From: Flavobacterium chilense | GTDB taxonomy: Bacteria > Bacteroidota > Bacteroidia > Flavobacteriales > Flavobacteriaceae | Assembly (NCBI RefSeq): GCF_001602525.1 | Contig: NZ_LSYT01000003.1 | Span: 310,001 to 374,000, forward strand | Reading direction: 5' to 3' | DNA length: 64,000 nucleotides | Shown here: positions 36,773-46,118 of the stretch, in pieces | How the letters are laid out: every line of letters starts with the position of its first letter | Position numbering within the stretch: position 1 is the first letter of the stretch | Translations under genes and position numbers: made by a program | The notes under the pieces: model-generated | Seen by the model: the letters and a program-made list of their open reading frames with translations, nothing else | The model's database searches: none | What the model was told of the DNA's origin: nothing

Positions 36773-38797
36773 ATGAAAAATTTATTAAATGTTTCCCTTA
36801 GCTTGTTTTTTATTAGTGCTGGAATATTGGCCCAAAATAAAGGTTTGGTTGCGAATTCAGAAAGTCCGTATTCAAAATTGCAAAGCGTAGGCTTGCAAGA
36901 TGTAAAATGGACAAACGGTTTTTGGAAAGAACAATTTGATGTAGAAACCAAAAATACATTGCCATATATGTGGGATTTGTATCATAACGATGAGATTTCG
37001 CATGCATACAAAAACTTCGAAATTGCAGCAGGTTTAAGCAAAGGAACTTTCAAAGGGCCTTCGTTTCATGATGGTGATTTCTATAAGATTTTTGAGGGAA
37101 TGGCAGCGACTTATGCTGTCACAAAAGATAAAAAACTCGATGCTGAAATGGATAAAACTATTGCGCTTTTCGCGAAAGTACAGCGCAAAGACGGTTACAT
37201 TCATACGCCAGTTTTAATCGATGAACGTTGGGGTACTTTAGGCCCGGAGGAAGTGAAAAAACAATTGGGTTTCGAAAAATACAATATGGGACATTTAATG
37301 ACTGCAGCTTGTATTCATTATCGTGCTACAGGAAAAACAAATTTCCTGAATATCGCAAAAGGTGTTGCTGATTTCTTGTATGATTTCTACAAAAAAGCTT
37401 CACCAGAATTGGCTCGAAATGCAATTTGTCCGTCTCATTACATGGGAATTGTAGAAATGTATAGGACGACCAAAAATCCGAAATACTTAGAATTGGCTAA
37501 TAATCTAATTGATATTAGAGGAACTACAAATGACGGAACCGATGATAATCAAGATAGAGTTCCGTTTAGACAGCAGACTACCGCAATGGGTCACGCTGTA
37601 AGAGCAAATTATCTTTATGCCGGAGTTGCCGATTTGTATGCTGAAACGGGAGAAAAGAAATTATTAGACAATTTAGAATCCATTTGGGATGATGTAACCT
37701 ATCGCAAAATGTACATTACTGGAGGTTGTGGATCTTTATACGATGGTGTTTCGCCAGACGGAACTTCTTATGATCCAACAATGGTTCAGAAAATTCATCA
37801 GGCTTACGGAAGACCTTTTCAATTGCCAAATGCAACAGCTCATACCGAAACCTGTGCTAATATTGGAAATGTATTATGGAATTGGAGAATGCTTCAAATT
37901 ACGGGAGAAGCCAAATATGCTGACATCGTTGAATTAGCATTATACAATAGTGTGCTTTCGGGAATGGATTTAGAAGGAGAAAAATTCTTGTATAATAATC
38001 CGCTGAATGTTTCCAATGATTTGCCATTTCACCAGAGATGGGGAAATGAACGTGAAGGATATATTACCTTATCAAACTGTTGTGCGCCAAACGTAACGAG
38101 AACCGTGGCGGAAGTTGGAAATTATGCTTACAATATTTCGAAAGAAGGTTTGTATGTAAATTTATACGGAAGTAATCAATTGAAAACAAAGTCTTTAAAT
38201 GGAGAAGAAATCGAAATCGAACAGCAAACCAATTATCCGTGGGACGGGAAAATAACATTGAAAATTGTAAAAGCGCCAAAAGATTTACAAAATTTCTTTT
38301 TAAGAATTCCTGGCTGGAGTCAGAATGCTGAAGTTTCAGTTAATAATTCGAAAATTACAGATAAAATCGCTTCTGGAACTTATTTGAAATTAAACCAAAA
38401 ATGGAAAAAAGGAGATGTAATCGAATTGAATCTTCCAATGCCGGTTGAATTGATGGAAGCGAATCCGTTGGTTGAAGAAGTTAAAAATCAGGTTGCTGTA
38501 AAAAGAGGGCCTTTGGTTTATTGCTTAGAATCAGATCAGCTTCCTTCGAAAATAAGTGTAAATGATGTGGCTTTGAATTTGAAATCGAATTTCGCAACAA
38601 ACAATTTCATCTTGAATAATAGAAATTTAGTAAGCATTGATGCAGAAACCGTTATAAATTCAAATAATTCATGGAATAAAACGTTGTACAAACCGCTTTC
38701 TTCTAAAAATGTTGATGCTGTACAAGTAAAATTGATTCCGTATTTTGCATGGGGAAATAAAGGAAAAGGAGAAATGACAGTTTGGATGTCGCACTAA
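36773..38797 (+). CDS. GH127 glycosidase (DUF1680; beta-L-arabinofuranosidase or aceric-acid hydrolase type)
   Basis: 674 aa from the ATG at 36773 (MKNLLNVSLSLFF...; signal ending ILAQ); an ATG at 36752 lies in a repeat arm. The (alpha/alpha)6 catalytic domain has the GH127 zinc-cysteine set: TETCAN (Glu359, Cys361) and SNCCAPN (Cys436, Cys437), where the second of the pair is the expected cysteine nucleophile. A C-terminal beta-sandwich follows. Known GH127 activities include beta-L-arabinofuranosidase and, for a Bacteroides thetaiotaomicron rhamnogalacturonan-II enzyme (BT1003), aceric acid hydrolase. Both sugars occur in pectins; the locus composition favours the second, by inference. Metal ligands look intact. 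Confidence 0.9.
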   Translation: MKNLLNVSLSLFFISAGILAQNKGLVANSESPYSKLQSVGLQDVKWTNGFWKEQFDVETKNTLPYMWDLYHNDEISHAYKNFEIAAGLSKGTFKGPSFHDGDFYKIFEGMAATYAVTKDKKLDAEMDKTIALFAKVQRKDGYIHTPVLIDERWGTLGPEEVKKQLGFEKYNMGHLMTAACIHYRATGKTNFLNIAKGVADFLYDFYKKASPELARNAICPSHYMGIVEMYRTTKNPKYLELANNLIDIRGTTNDGTDDNQDRVPFRQQTTAMGHAVRANYLYAGVADLYAETGEKKLLDNLESIWDDVTYRKMYITGGCGSLYDGVSPDGTSYDPTMVQKIHQAYGRPFQLPNATAHTETCANIGNVLWNWRMLQITGEAKYADIVELALYNSVLSGMDLEGEKFLYNNPLNVSNDLPFHQRWGNEREGYITLSNCCAPNVTRTVAEVGNYAYNISKEGLYVNLYGSNQLKTKSLNGEEIEIEQQTNYPWDGKITLKIVKAPKDLQNFFLRIPGWSQNAEVSVNNSKITDKIASGTYLKLNQKWKKGDVIELNLPMPVELMEANPLVEEVKNQVAVKRGPLVYCLESDQLPSKISVNDVALNLKSNFATNNFILNNRNLVSIDAETVINSNNSWNKTLYKPLSSKNVDAVQVKLIPYFAWGNKGKGEMTVWMSH

Positions 38798-38805
38798 ATT
38801 TTGGA

Positions 38806-38855
38806 TGCGGATGAAACGGATTTACTTCGTAAAGACGCGGATTATAAACGGATTT
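38806..38855 (+). repeat. Single arm of the family E outer repeat
   Basis: GCGGATGAAACGGATTTACT continues as in the left outer arm at 16842, but no matching right arm is nearby. It looks like a fragment left in the 200-bp gap after the GH127 gene. Confidence 0.55.
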
Positions 38856-38865
38856 AACCCCACAG

Positions 38866-38973
38866 TTTGTCATTCCGAGGAACGAGGAATCTCCACAAGT
38901 AACTCTACAAAGATTGGCGAATCACAATGAGGAGTTACTTACGAAGATTTCTCCCTACGGTCGAAATGACAAA
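38866..38973. repeat. Intergenic inverted repeat, family A
   Basis: TTTGTCATTCCGAGGAACGA at the left, and CTACGGTCGAAATGACAAA at the right, with paired AATCTCC/GGAGTT-type text inside. It ends 28 bp before the pectinesterase start. Confidence 0.82.
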
Positions 38974-39001
38974 TAGAAGAAGAATAAACAACTCAAAACA
39001 T

Positions 39002-39988
39002 ATGAAATATATCCTAGCATTACTTTTAATAACAACATTTTCCTTATCAGCCCAAACGCTCGATGATAAATTGACATTAACCGTTGCACAAGATGGTTCG
39101 GGAGATTTTAAAACCATTCAGGAAGCGATAAATAATTTGAAAGACAATTCAGTAAAAAGAGTTATAATTACTATAAAGCCAGGAAAGTATGTCGAGAAAT
39201 TGGAAATTCCAACTTCAAAACCCTTTATTACTTTAAAAGGTTTAGACAGAAATAAAACCATTATTTCATTTGATGATTATTCGGGGAAACCGCTTCGAGA
39301 ACTTGATTCGTCAGGAAAAAAAGAATTTGGAACAGGAACTTCGTATTCTTTCATGATCAAAGGAAATGATTGTACGCTTGAAAATCTAACTGTAGAAAAT
39401 ACAGCGGGACGAGTAGGGCAGGCGGTTGCACTTCACATTAAAGGCGATAGAATTATTGTTAAGAATTGCAATCTTTTAGCAAACCAGGATACACTTTATT
39501 TATCAGAAGGAAATACCCGAACTTATTTTGAAAATTGTTTTATCAACGGAACAACCGATTTTATCTTTGGCGCTGCAACGGCTTATTTCTATAAGTGTAC
39601 TATTGAAAGTTTAGTCAATTCTTATATTACAGCGGCTTCAACTCCGCAAGGGCAAACTTATGGTTTTGTTTTTGTTGATTGTAAGCTTACTGCGAAAGAC
39701 AAATCAGTCGATAAAGTATTTCTGGGAAGACCTTGGAGACCTTATGCACAAACTGTTTTCATTAATACAGATTTAGGTTCGCACATTATTCCAGAAGGTT
39801 GGAATGCCTGGATAGATACTAGATTTCCGGATAAAGACAAAACAGCTTATTATGCGGAATACGGAAGTAAAGGTGGGAGTGCAAAAAATATCTCACAGCG
39901 AGTGTCATGGTCACATCAATTAAAAAAAGAAGATATTAAAAAGTATAATAGAGATTTAGTTTTAAGTGAATGGAATCCTGATAAATAA
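39002..39988 (+). CDS. Pectinesterase (CE8 pectin methylesterase), secreted
   Basis: 328 aa when started at MKYILALLL (39002), giving a signal peptide ending at LSAQ; an earlier in-frame ATG at 38927 lies inside a family A repeat. The protein is a CE8 beta-helix: TVAQDGSGDFKTIQEAI, the oxyanion-hole Gln in AVALHIKG region, ANQDTLYL with the first catalytic Asp, GTTDFIFGAA with the nucleophile Asp, and FLGRPWRPYAQTVF with the catalytic Arg. It removes methyl esters from homogalacturonan, making it accessible to the PL1, PL10 and GH28 enzymes of this locus. All key residues are present. It is the last gene before the susC promoter. Confidence 0.93.
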   Translation: MKYILALLLITTFSLSAQTLDDKLTLTVAQDGSGDFKTIQEAINNLKDNSVKRVIITIKPGKYVEKLEIPTSKPFITLKGLDRNKTIISFDDYSGKPLRELDSSGKKEFGTGTSYSFMIKGNDCTLENLTVENTAGRVGQAVALHIKGDRIIVKNCNLLANQDTLYLSEGNTRTYFENCFINGTTDFIFGAATAYFYKCTIESLVNSYITAASTPQGQTYGFVFVDCKLTAKDKSVDKVFLGRPWRPYAQTVFINTDLGSHIIPEGWNAWIDTRFPDKDKTAYYAEYGSKGGSAKNISQRVSWSHQLKKEDIKKYNRDLVLSEWNPDK

Positions 39989-40028
39989 ATCTAAAAATTA
40001 GAATTATTATTCTTACCGATTATCTTGC

Positions 40029-40076
40029 GAGTGGCTGACCTTACTGCGTTGTAGTAAGTTTTGGTCACTCCTGTTT
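40029..40076 (+). terminator. Probable terminator after the pectinesterase gene
   Basis: An imperfect stem pairs GAGTGGCTGACCTTACT with AGTAAGTTTTGGTCACTC, followed by CTGTTTTT. It lies 40 bp after the stop. The remaining gap to susC (661 bp in total) holds only AT-rich DNA and the promoter listed next. Confidence 0.6.
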
Positions 40077-40458
40077 TTAAATTTAGTGTAAAAATCACGT
40101 TTCATTTTTTTATTGGTCAGAATTTACGTTTAAAAAAAATATTTTTTTGTGAAATATTTAAGGATTGTTTTAGGCCTCATTCCCTTGATTATCTTGTAAG
40201 TTTTTTACTTTTAATTGAAAAATGGATCGTAAAAGTGTAAGCATTTTTTGCTGAATTGATACTGACTTAACTTATTCAAAAACAGAGTGTCGGCGCGTTA
40301 TTTTGCATAAAATAGACATAAAATTCCTTTTTGATGCATATTCTTTTTCTTTTATCAAAAAAGACTGCTTCCCATTTCGGTATGCTCAAACAATTTCTTT
40401 AATTTTTCTATATCGCACATTTATTCTTTCTCTTTTTTATTAATATTGTTTTTTTGAG

Positions 40459-40532
40459 TAGTTTTTTTTTAGATAATGCCATTAAAACAGGATAGAGCAG
40501 GACGGTTGTAATGTATCGTCGTTATATTTTTG
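40459..40532 (+). promoter_or_regulatory. susC promoter region with ACAGGA direct repeat
   Basis: ACAGGA at 40487 and GCAGGA at 40497 are 10 bp apart and are preceded by a TAGTTTTTTTTT run. A TTG at 40506-40508 and TATTTTTG at 40525-40532 resemble the -33 and -7 elements, though their 16-bp spacing is shorter than usual. The leader to the susC start is about 115 nt. Same repeat as at 6238 and 17194. Confidence 0.5.
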
Positions 40533-40649
40533 GTATACAAAAAATAAATGTGTTTTAAACATTTAATAAGATTTACTTAAAGTTTGTTTTATTAAAAAGA
40601 AGCATATTAACATGACTAACAATTACTAACCTAACCAAAAAAAACATTT

Positions 40650-43600
40650 ATGAAACAAACACTTTTAAAGAGATGTAGTTTTCTTTTGTTTACATTAATG
40701 ACCGTGATGAGTTATGCTCAAAACTCGACCACTTACACTATTGTAACCATAACAGGAACTGTTACTGATAATTTAGGTGGCCAATTGCCCGGAGTTAACG
40801 TAACTGAAAAATCTACAAAAAATACAGTGACAACAGATTTTAATGGGCAGTATACAATTAAGGTAAAAGCAGGAGGGACCTTAGTATTTTCTTTCATCGG
40901 AATGAAAAAGTCTGAGATTGCATTAAACGGACGCACTATTATTAATGCCAAGTTAGTCGAAGATTCAAATCAATTAGATAATATAGTGGTTGTAGGTTAT
41001 GGTACCCAGAAGAAAAAAGAACTTACAGGGGCTATTGCAACTATTAAACCAGATGATTTAATGGATTTGCCAGTAACCAACTTATCTGATGCCTTAAAAG
41101 GATTGGTACCAGGTCTTGCCGTTACAGGCGGTTCTGGTCGTCCGGGAGATGCTGCTAGTATTCAGATTCGTCAAACTTTTGGTTTTTCAAAAGATGGAAA
41201 TTCAACTATACCATTAATTGTAATTGATGATATGGTTCAGGTTGACCCGGCAACAGGTAAAGCTACCTTAGATGCCTTTAACAGATTAGATCCTTCAGAA
41301 ATTGAAAGTATTACTGTCTTAAAAGATGCATCAGCTGCTATTTACGGTTCACGTGCATCCCAAGGTGCCGTAATTGTAAAAACTAAGAGAGGAAAAGCAG
41401 GTAAAGCTAAATTTAGCTACAATAGCCAATTTGTAGTAAATGATGCAGTTAGCCATACCAAAACCATGAGTGCTTATGAGTTTGGAGTTTTTAGTAACAG
41501 GTTCTTCACAGGACAAAATCCGGCTACTGTTCCCGCTAACTTGTTTTCTGCAGCAGAACTGGAGGAAATGAAAGGTTTAAATTATGATTGGTTAAAAGAA
41601 GCCTGGAAACCAGCTATTCAGCAGAAACATTCGTTTAATGTAAACGGTGGTAGCGAAGATATTACTTATTTTGCAGGAGCTACATATTTAACGCAAGATG
41701 CAAATTTAGGATATCAGAAATATGATAAATGGAATTACCGTACCGGAATTAATGCCAAAATAGCGAAGAACTTAGATTTTTCTGCTTCTATTTCAGGAAC
41801 TTCTGCATTTATAGATAAATCATTTACTAAAGCATCTGCAAATATTAGCGATGGTAGTTATGGTAGTGCCGCGGGTGGTGAACAAGCTGATTATGGATAT
41901 TTAGTGCACATGCCGAAATTTATTCCATGGCAGACAGTAGTAGATGGTAAAACGTATTACATGTCTCCATTTCCTAACACGAATAAAAATTTTGGAAGTG
42001 CAAATGCAAATAACAATATAGCAGGATGGAATTACTTTGCCAACCTAAATAATGGATCTCACCAAACTACAGATGATTCTTCTTTCAATGTTAATGCTTC
42101 TTTGAACTATAAAGTTGCAGCTATTAAAGGATTATCTTTTAAAGCAACTTTTTCAAGAACTAAAAATTCTACCTATTCTGAACAAATCCAGTTACCATAT
42201 GATTTAGCAAGAATTACAAATTACCAATTGCAGGATAATAAGCTTGCAAGTGCAGCTTATCCTAGTGCAATTACTAAAAATCCTGAGGTAGGAGGAATGA
42301 TTGATTACGCTATAGAAACTAACGTTAGAAACTCAAGAGTATATTACAACAGTAATTTTTCTAAAAGTACACAAGCAGATTTTTTTGCCAATTATAGCAG
42401 AACTTTTGGAGATCACCAAATTAGTGGAATGTTTGGTATTGAAAGATCAGAATCTGAATGGGAGAGTACTCGCTTAGCATATACAAATACTCCTAAAGAT
42501 TATCTTGGAGATTGGCGTACTGCAGGAACAGTAGATACAGGTAATTCTACAGCTCTAAAAGGAAACAATGCAACACTTTCGTATTTCGGAACTTTGAATT
42601 ATAATTATAAATCAAAATATTTATTACAGTTTCTTTTGCGTAGTGATGCTTCTACAAAGTTTGCACCAGAAAATTATTGGGGAACTTTTCCTTCTCTTCA
42701 ATTGGGTTGGGTTGCCTCTAAAGAAGAATGGTTTGAAAGAGCTCTTCCAGGAGTAAATTTCTTTAAATTAAGATACTCAATCGGTAAAACCGGAAAAGAT
42801 AACCTTCAGCCTTGGAAATGGTATCAGTTTTATGATCTTACAGTCAACAAAGGTTGGCAGTTTGGACCTAATGGAGGTCAGTTAGGTTCAGGGTTAACTC
42901 CAAAAGTAAATCCAAACAGAGATGCAAAATGGGATTCTACATTAAAACAGAACCTTGGTCTAGATTTAGCTTTCTTAAAAAGTAGATTGGAAGTGAATGC
43001 AGATTTCTACTACGATATCACAAAAGATATGTTGACTGATATGGGTAGTGCGACAGGTGTGCCTATTTCAGTTGGAGGTGCATTTGCAGAACAAAATTAT
43101 GCACATGTTGATGCTTGGGGATCTGAACTTAACATTAACTGGAATGATAAAGTTGGTAAAGTAAGTTACAGTGTAGGGGTGAACTTTAGTTATGCAGATA
43201 ACAAAATTAAAAGATATCCGGACCAGGGAAATTTACTTCCATCAAATAATACACGAAGAGAAGGATATTCAGAAGGATTTAATCCGGTATGGGGATTCAA
43301 AACATGGAAAGGAACCTCAACAGGAGATGGTATTTTGCGTACAGATGAAGATATAGCCAACTATTGGAACTATCTAAGTACAAATGCAGCTGCAGCAGGT
43401 AAAACTCCAAGTTATTTAACAATAGTCGATCCAACTAAAATTCTGAAAGGGTCATTAGCTTATCAGGATCTTGCTGGTACTCTTAATGCTGATGGAACAC
43501 TTACCGGACCTGATGGACAAATTCTTGCAGGTAATGATTATGCTAAATTGGCAAAAAGCAGCAGAACATATGGTTTTAATACCAATTTAGGTTTCAAGTA

Positions 43601-44033
43601 CAGTAATCTATCTTTAAAGACTCAAATTTCAACATCTTGGGGAGGAGCTAATTTTGTTGACTTAGTAAGCCAGCCAACTTCTAGTGCCAGCAACATGTGG
43701 TCACGCGAGCCCTTCTGGAATGATATGTATGGGGTTGATAATTTAAATGGTAAATATCCTAATTTAGCAACAACAGGTGTATTAAGTCCTTCTGATTTTT
43801 GGCAGATTAGCACTTTTCGTTGTTTCATCAGAAATTTAACTGTTGCCTATGAAATTCCTAAACAAGTTTTCGCTAATACAAAAGTCAATAATATATCATT
43901 GGGTATAACAGGAAATAATCTTTGGGATTTATATAACCCATATCCGGGGCATTACAGAAATATGTACGATAATTCATCTGTGGGTTACCCTACACTTAGA
44001 TCATGGTCGTTTAATTTCAATATCTCATTCTAA
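40650..44033 (+). CDS. susC: SusC/RagA-family TonB-dependent outer-membrane transporter
   Basis: 1127 aa. A signal peptide (cleaved near SYAQ, residue 25) is followed by a carboxypeptidase-D-like regulatory domain (TVTDNLGGQLPGVNVTEKST...), then the SusC signature VVVGYGTQKKKELTGAI and the TonB plug (ALKGLVPGLAVTGGSGRPGD, VLKDASAAIYGSRASQG). The rest is the 22-strand barrel ending in an aromatic F (SFNFNISF). It imports oligosaccharides across the outer membrane with SusD as the lid, driven by TonB. It is the only SusC in the window, located in the middle of the pectin locus, so pectin fragments are the probable cargo. Codon usage matches its neighbours. Confidence 0.96.
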   Translation: MKQTLLKRCSFLLFTLMTVMSYAQNSTTYTIVTITGTVTDNLGGQLPGVNVTEKSTKNTVTTDFNGQYTIKVKAGGTLVFSFIGMKKSEIALNGRTIINAKLVEDSNQLDNIVVVGYGTQKKKELTGAIATIKPDDLMDLPVTNLSDALKGLVPGLAVTGGSGRPGDAASIQIRQTFGFSKDGNSTIPLIVIDDMVQVDPATGKATLDAFNRLDPSEIESITVLKDASAAIYGSRASQGAVIVKTKRGKAGKAKFSYNSQFVVNDAVSHTKTMSAYEFGVFSNRFFTGQNPATVPANLFSAAELEEMKGLNYDWLKEAWKPAIQQKHSFNVNGGSEDITYFAGATYLTQDANLGYQKYDKWNYRTGINAKIAKNLDFSASISGTSAFIDKSFTKASANISDGSYGSAAGGEQADYGYLVHMPKFIPWQTVVDGKTYYMSPFPNTNKNFGSANANNNIAGWNYFANLNNGSHQTTDDSSFNVNASLNYKVAAIKGLSFKATFSRTKNSTYSEQIQLPYDLARITNYQLQDNKLASAAYPSAITKNPEVGGMIDYAIETNVRNSRVYYNSNFSKSTQADFFANYSRTFGDHQISGMFGIERSESEWESTRLAYTNTPKDYLGDWRTAGTVDTGNSTALKGNNATLSYFGTLNYNYKSKYLLQFLLRSDASTKFAPENYWGTFPSLQLGWVASKEEWFERALPGVNFFKLRYSIGKTGKDNLQPWKWYQFYDLTVNKGWQFGPNGGQLGSGLTPKVNPNRDAKWDSTLKQNLGLDLAFLKSRLEVNADFYYDITKDMLTDMGSATGVPISVGGAFAEQNYAHVDAWGSELNINWNDKVGKVSYSVGVNFSYADNKIKRYPDQGNLLPSNNTRREGYSEGFNPVWGFKTWKGTSTGDGILRTDEDIANYWNYLSTNAAAAGKTPSYLTIVDPTKILKGSLAYQDLAGTLNADGTLTGPDGQILAGNDYAKLAKSSRTYGFNTNLGFKYSNLSLKTQISTSWGGANFVDLVSQPTSSASNMWSREPFWNDMYGVDNLNGKYPNLATTGVLSPSDFWQISTFRCFIRNLTVAYEIPKQVFANTKVNNISLGITGNNLWDLYNPYPGHYRNMYDNSSVGYPTLRSWSFNFNISF

Positions 44034-44052
44034 TTTAAACTCGATTGTAACT

Positions 44053-46032
44053 ATGAAAACAAAATTTAATATATATATAACTTTGGCACTTGTACTAGTT
44101 TTAAGTGCTTCCTGTAGTGAGAATTTTCTGGAAGATGTTAAGCCTATCGGACAATATGATGATTCGTTCTATCAAAATCAGGCACGTGTACAGGCTTATG
44201 TTGATAATCAGTATTATGATTTTTTTGCCTCTTTCAAAATGCCGACTGCCAGTGTAATTGGTGTTTACACAGATGCAAATACAAAACTTACCGAAGAACA
44301 GGGAGGCGTTCAGGATTATACAAATCCAAGTAAGCTCCTTAATACTTCAGATGCTGCTAAAGATTATTTTGGAGCAAAAATAGGTACAGGTCTTGTTAAC
44401 AATGCTTATACAAGAATTAGAGAATGTAATAATTTAATTGAAGATATTGATGTAAAAGGAGCAAGCTTAGATAAAACATTCCGTGATCGTGCAAAAGGAC
44501 AAATGTATTATATGCGTGCCATACAATATTTTGATTTAATGCGTACTTATGGAGGTGTTCCTATTGTTACGAAAGTTATGAGCCCTTCTGTTGATGATGA
44601 AAGTATAAAACTACCAAGAGCAAAAGTTTCTGAAGTTGTAGCTCAGATAGTTAAAGATTTAGATATGGCTGCCAGTTTATTACCGGGAGATTGGGATTCT
44701 GCCAATTACGGACGTTTCACAAAAGGGGCAGCTTTGGCGCAAAAATCCAGAGTATTATTAACCTTTGCAAGCCCTTTGTTTAATAAAAGTTGGGACGGAT
44801 CGAATGAGCGTTGGCAGGCAGCATTAGACGCTGGATTGGCTGCAGAAGCAGAATTAAGTCAAAACGGTTACGGATTATACGGAAGTACAATTAAAGAATG
44901 GGAATCTATGTTTTTAATTGATAACATAAAATGTAGAGAAGCAATCACCGTACAGCTTTTATCTGCCTCAAATAGTGATGTCAATTTTAATGTAAATAAT
45001 AACTGGGAAAAATCTACTCGTTTACCTAGTCAGGGTGGAACAGGCGGAATTTCTGCACCTAAAGAAATGATTGATTTATTCCCATTAGCAGATGGTAGAA
45101 GACCAACTGCAGCAAATGGTTATAATGATTTTACTTTCTTTGTTAACAGAGACCCTAGATTCTACAGAACTTTTGCTTTTTCAGGAGTTAAATGGGGGTA
45201 TAAAGAAAGTGCTAATGCTGTTTTCTGGTCTTATCGTTGGCTGGATAGTGCTAACAAAGCTTACTTCAATGATCTTAATACTACAACAACAAGTCCGGCA
45301 GTGGTTAGAAAAATGACTAATCAGACGGCAAGTAATGCAATGAATTATGCTTATTCGCCAACTGATATTATAGAATATCGTTACGCAGAATTATTATTAA
45401 ATATAGCAGAATGTTATGCGGCACTAGGACAAACTGGAAATACTATTGCTTATTTAGGAAAGATTAGAGCTCGTGTTGGTATTCCTTCAGGCAATAATTA
45501 TGGAATTGGTACTTTGACAGACAAATATGCCGCTATTGAAGCTTGTTTATATGAGAGAAGAGTTGAATTAGCCTATGAAGGGAAACGTTTTTGGGATGTT
45601 CAGAGATGGATGTTATATGATAACGAAACACTTCCGGGTACTAGTGGAGGAACAGTTAGTAAATTAGGTTTAACACCAATTAACGGAACACAAAGAACTG
45701 GAAATTATTTACAATATAGAACTACAGCAACAGCAGCAGATCCTTTAACAGCTTCACGTGCAAGCATAGTTGTTGATCCAGATGCAGCTGCGGCTACTTT
45801 CCAAACGCAATTGAATACTTTGGCAGCTTATTACAATGCTAATTTTGTGCGCACTACTTTAGTTACTCCTATGGATAATGTTAGTGGAACTGCTGTTAAA
45901 ATTAAATTCAATCCAAATTATTATATAAGTGGTCTTAATACAACTGCTTTAACATCAAACCCTTGGTTATTGCAAACAATAGGCTGGAATGATAATTTTG
46001 GTGGAGCTGGAACTTTCAACTATCAGGAATAA
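44053..46032 (+). CDS. susD: SusD/RagB-family outer-membrane glycan-binding lipoprotein
   Basis: 659 aa. A lipobox ends at SASC (residue 21), so it is lipid-anchored at the cell surface. The N-terminus FLEDVKPIGQYDDSFYQN, the TPR helices with MYYMRAIQYFDLMRTYGGVPIV, and the C-terminal YEGKRFWDVQRWMLY motif identify SusD. It caps the SusC barrel and binds the glycan. It starts 20 bp after the susC stop, so the two are co-transcribed, and a terminator follows 20 bp downstream. Substrate is not readable but the locus implies pectin oligosaccharides. Confidence 0.95.
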   Translation: MKTKFNIYITLALVLVLSASCSENFLEDVKPIGQYDDSFYQNQARVQAYVDNQYYDFFASFKMPTASVIGVYTDANTKLTEEQGGVQDYTNPSKLLNTSDAAKDYFGAKIGTGLVNNAYTRIRECNNLIEDIDVKGASLDKTFRDRAKGQMYYMRAIQYFDLMRTYGGVPIVTKVMSPSVDDESIKLPRAKVSEVVAQIVKDLDMAASLLPGDWDSANYGRFTKGAALAQKSRVLLTFASPLFNKSWDGSNERWQAALDAGLAAEAELSQNGYGLYGSTIKEWESMFLIDNIKCREAITVQLLSASNSDVNFNVNNNWEKSTRLPSQGGTGGISAPKEMIDLFPLADGRRPTAANGYNDFTFFVNRDPRFYRTFAFSGVKWGYKESANAVFWSYRWLDSANKAYFNDLNTTTTSPAVVRKMTNQTASNAMNYAYSPTDIIEYRYAELLLNIAECYAALGQTGNTIAYLGKIRARVGIPSGNNYGIGTLTDKYAAIEACLYERRVELAYEGKRFWDVQRWMLYDNETLPGTSGGTVSKLGLTPINGTQRTGNYLQYRTTATAADPLTASRASIVVDPDAAAATFQTQLNTLAAYYNANFVRTTLVTPMDNVSGTAVKIKFNPNYYISGLNTTALTSNPWLLQTIGWNDNFGGAGTFNYQE

Positions 46033-46052
46033 AACATAAAAACATAAAAAAC

Positions 46053-46085
46053 GATCACCTGTACTCATTTTGATACAGGTGATTT
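46053..46085 (+). terminator. Rho-independent-type hairpin after susD
   Basis: ATCACCTGTA is mirrored by TACAGGTGAT with a short loop, followed by TTTG. It separates susCD from the lyase genes and could reduce read-through, giving higher susCD mRNA than enzyme mRNA. Confidence 0.82.
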
Positions 46086-46118
46086 GTTTAAAAACGCTTA
46101 CCGTAATTAAAAATTAAC

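Noticed and set aside
38927..39001. Earlier start for the pectinesterase
   Set aside because: The segment is encoded by a family A repeat and is rich in Arg, whereas the ATG at 39002 begins a clean signal peptide.
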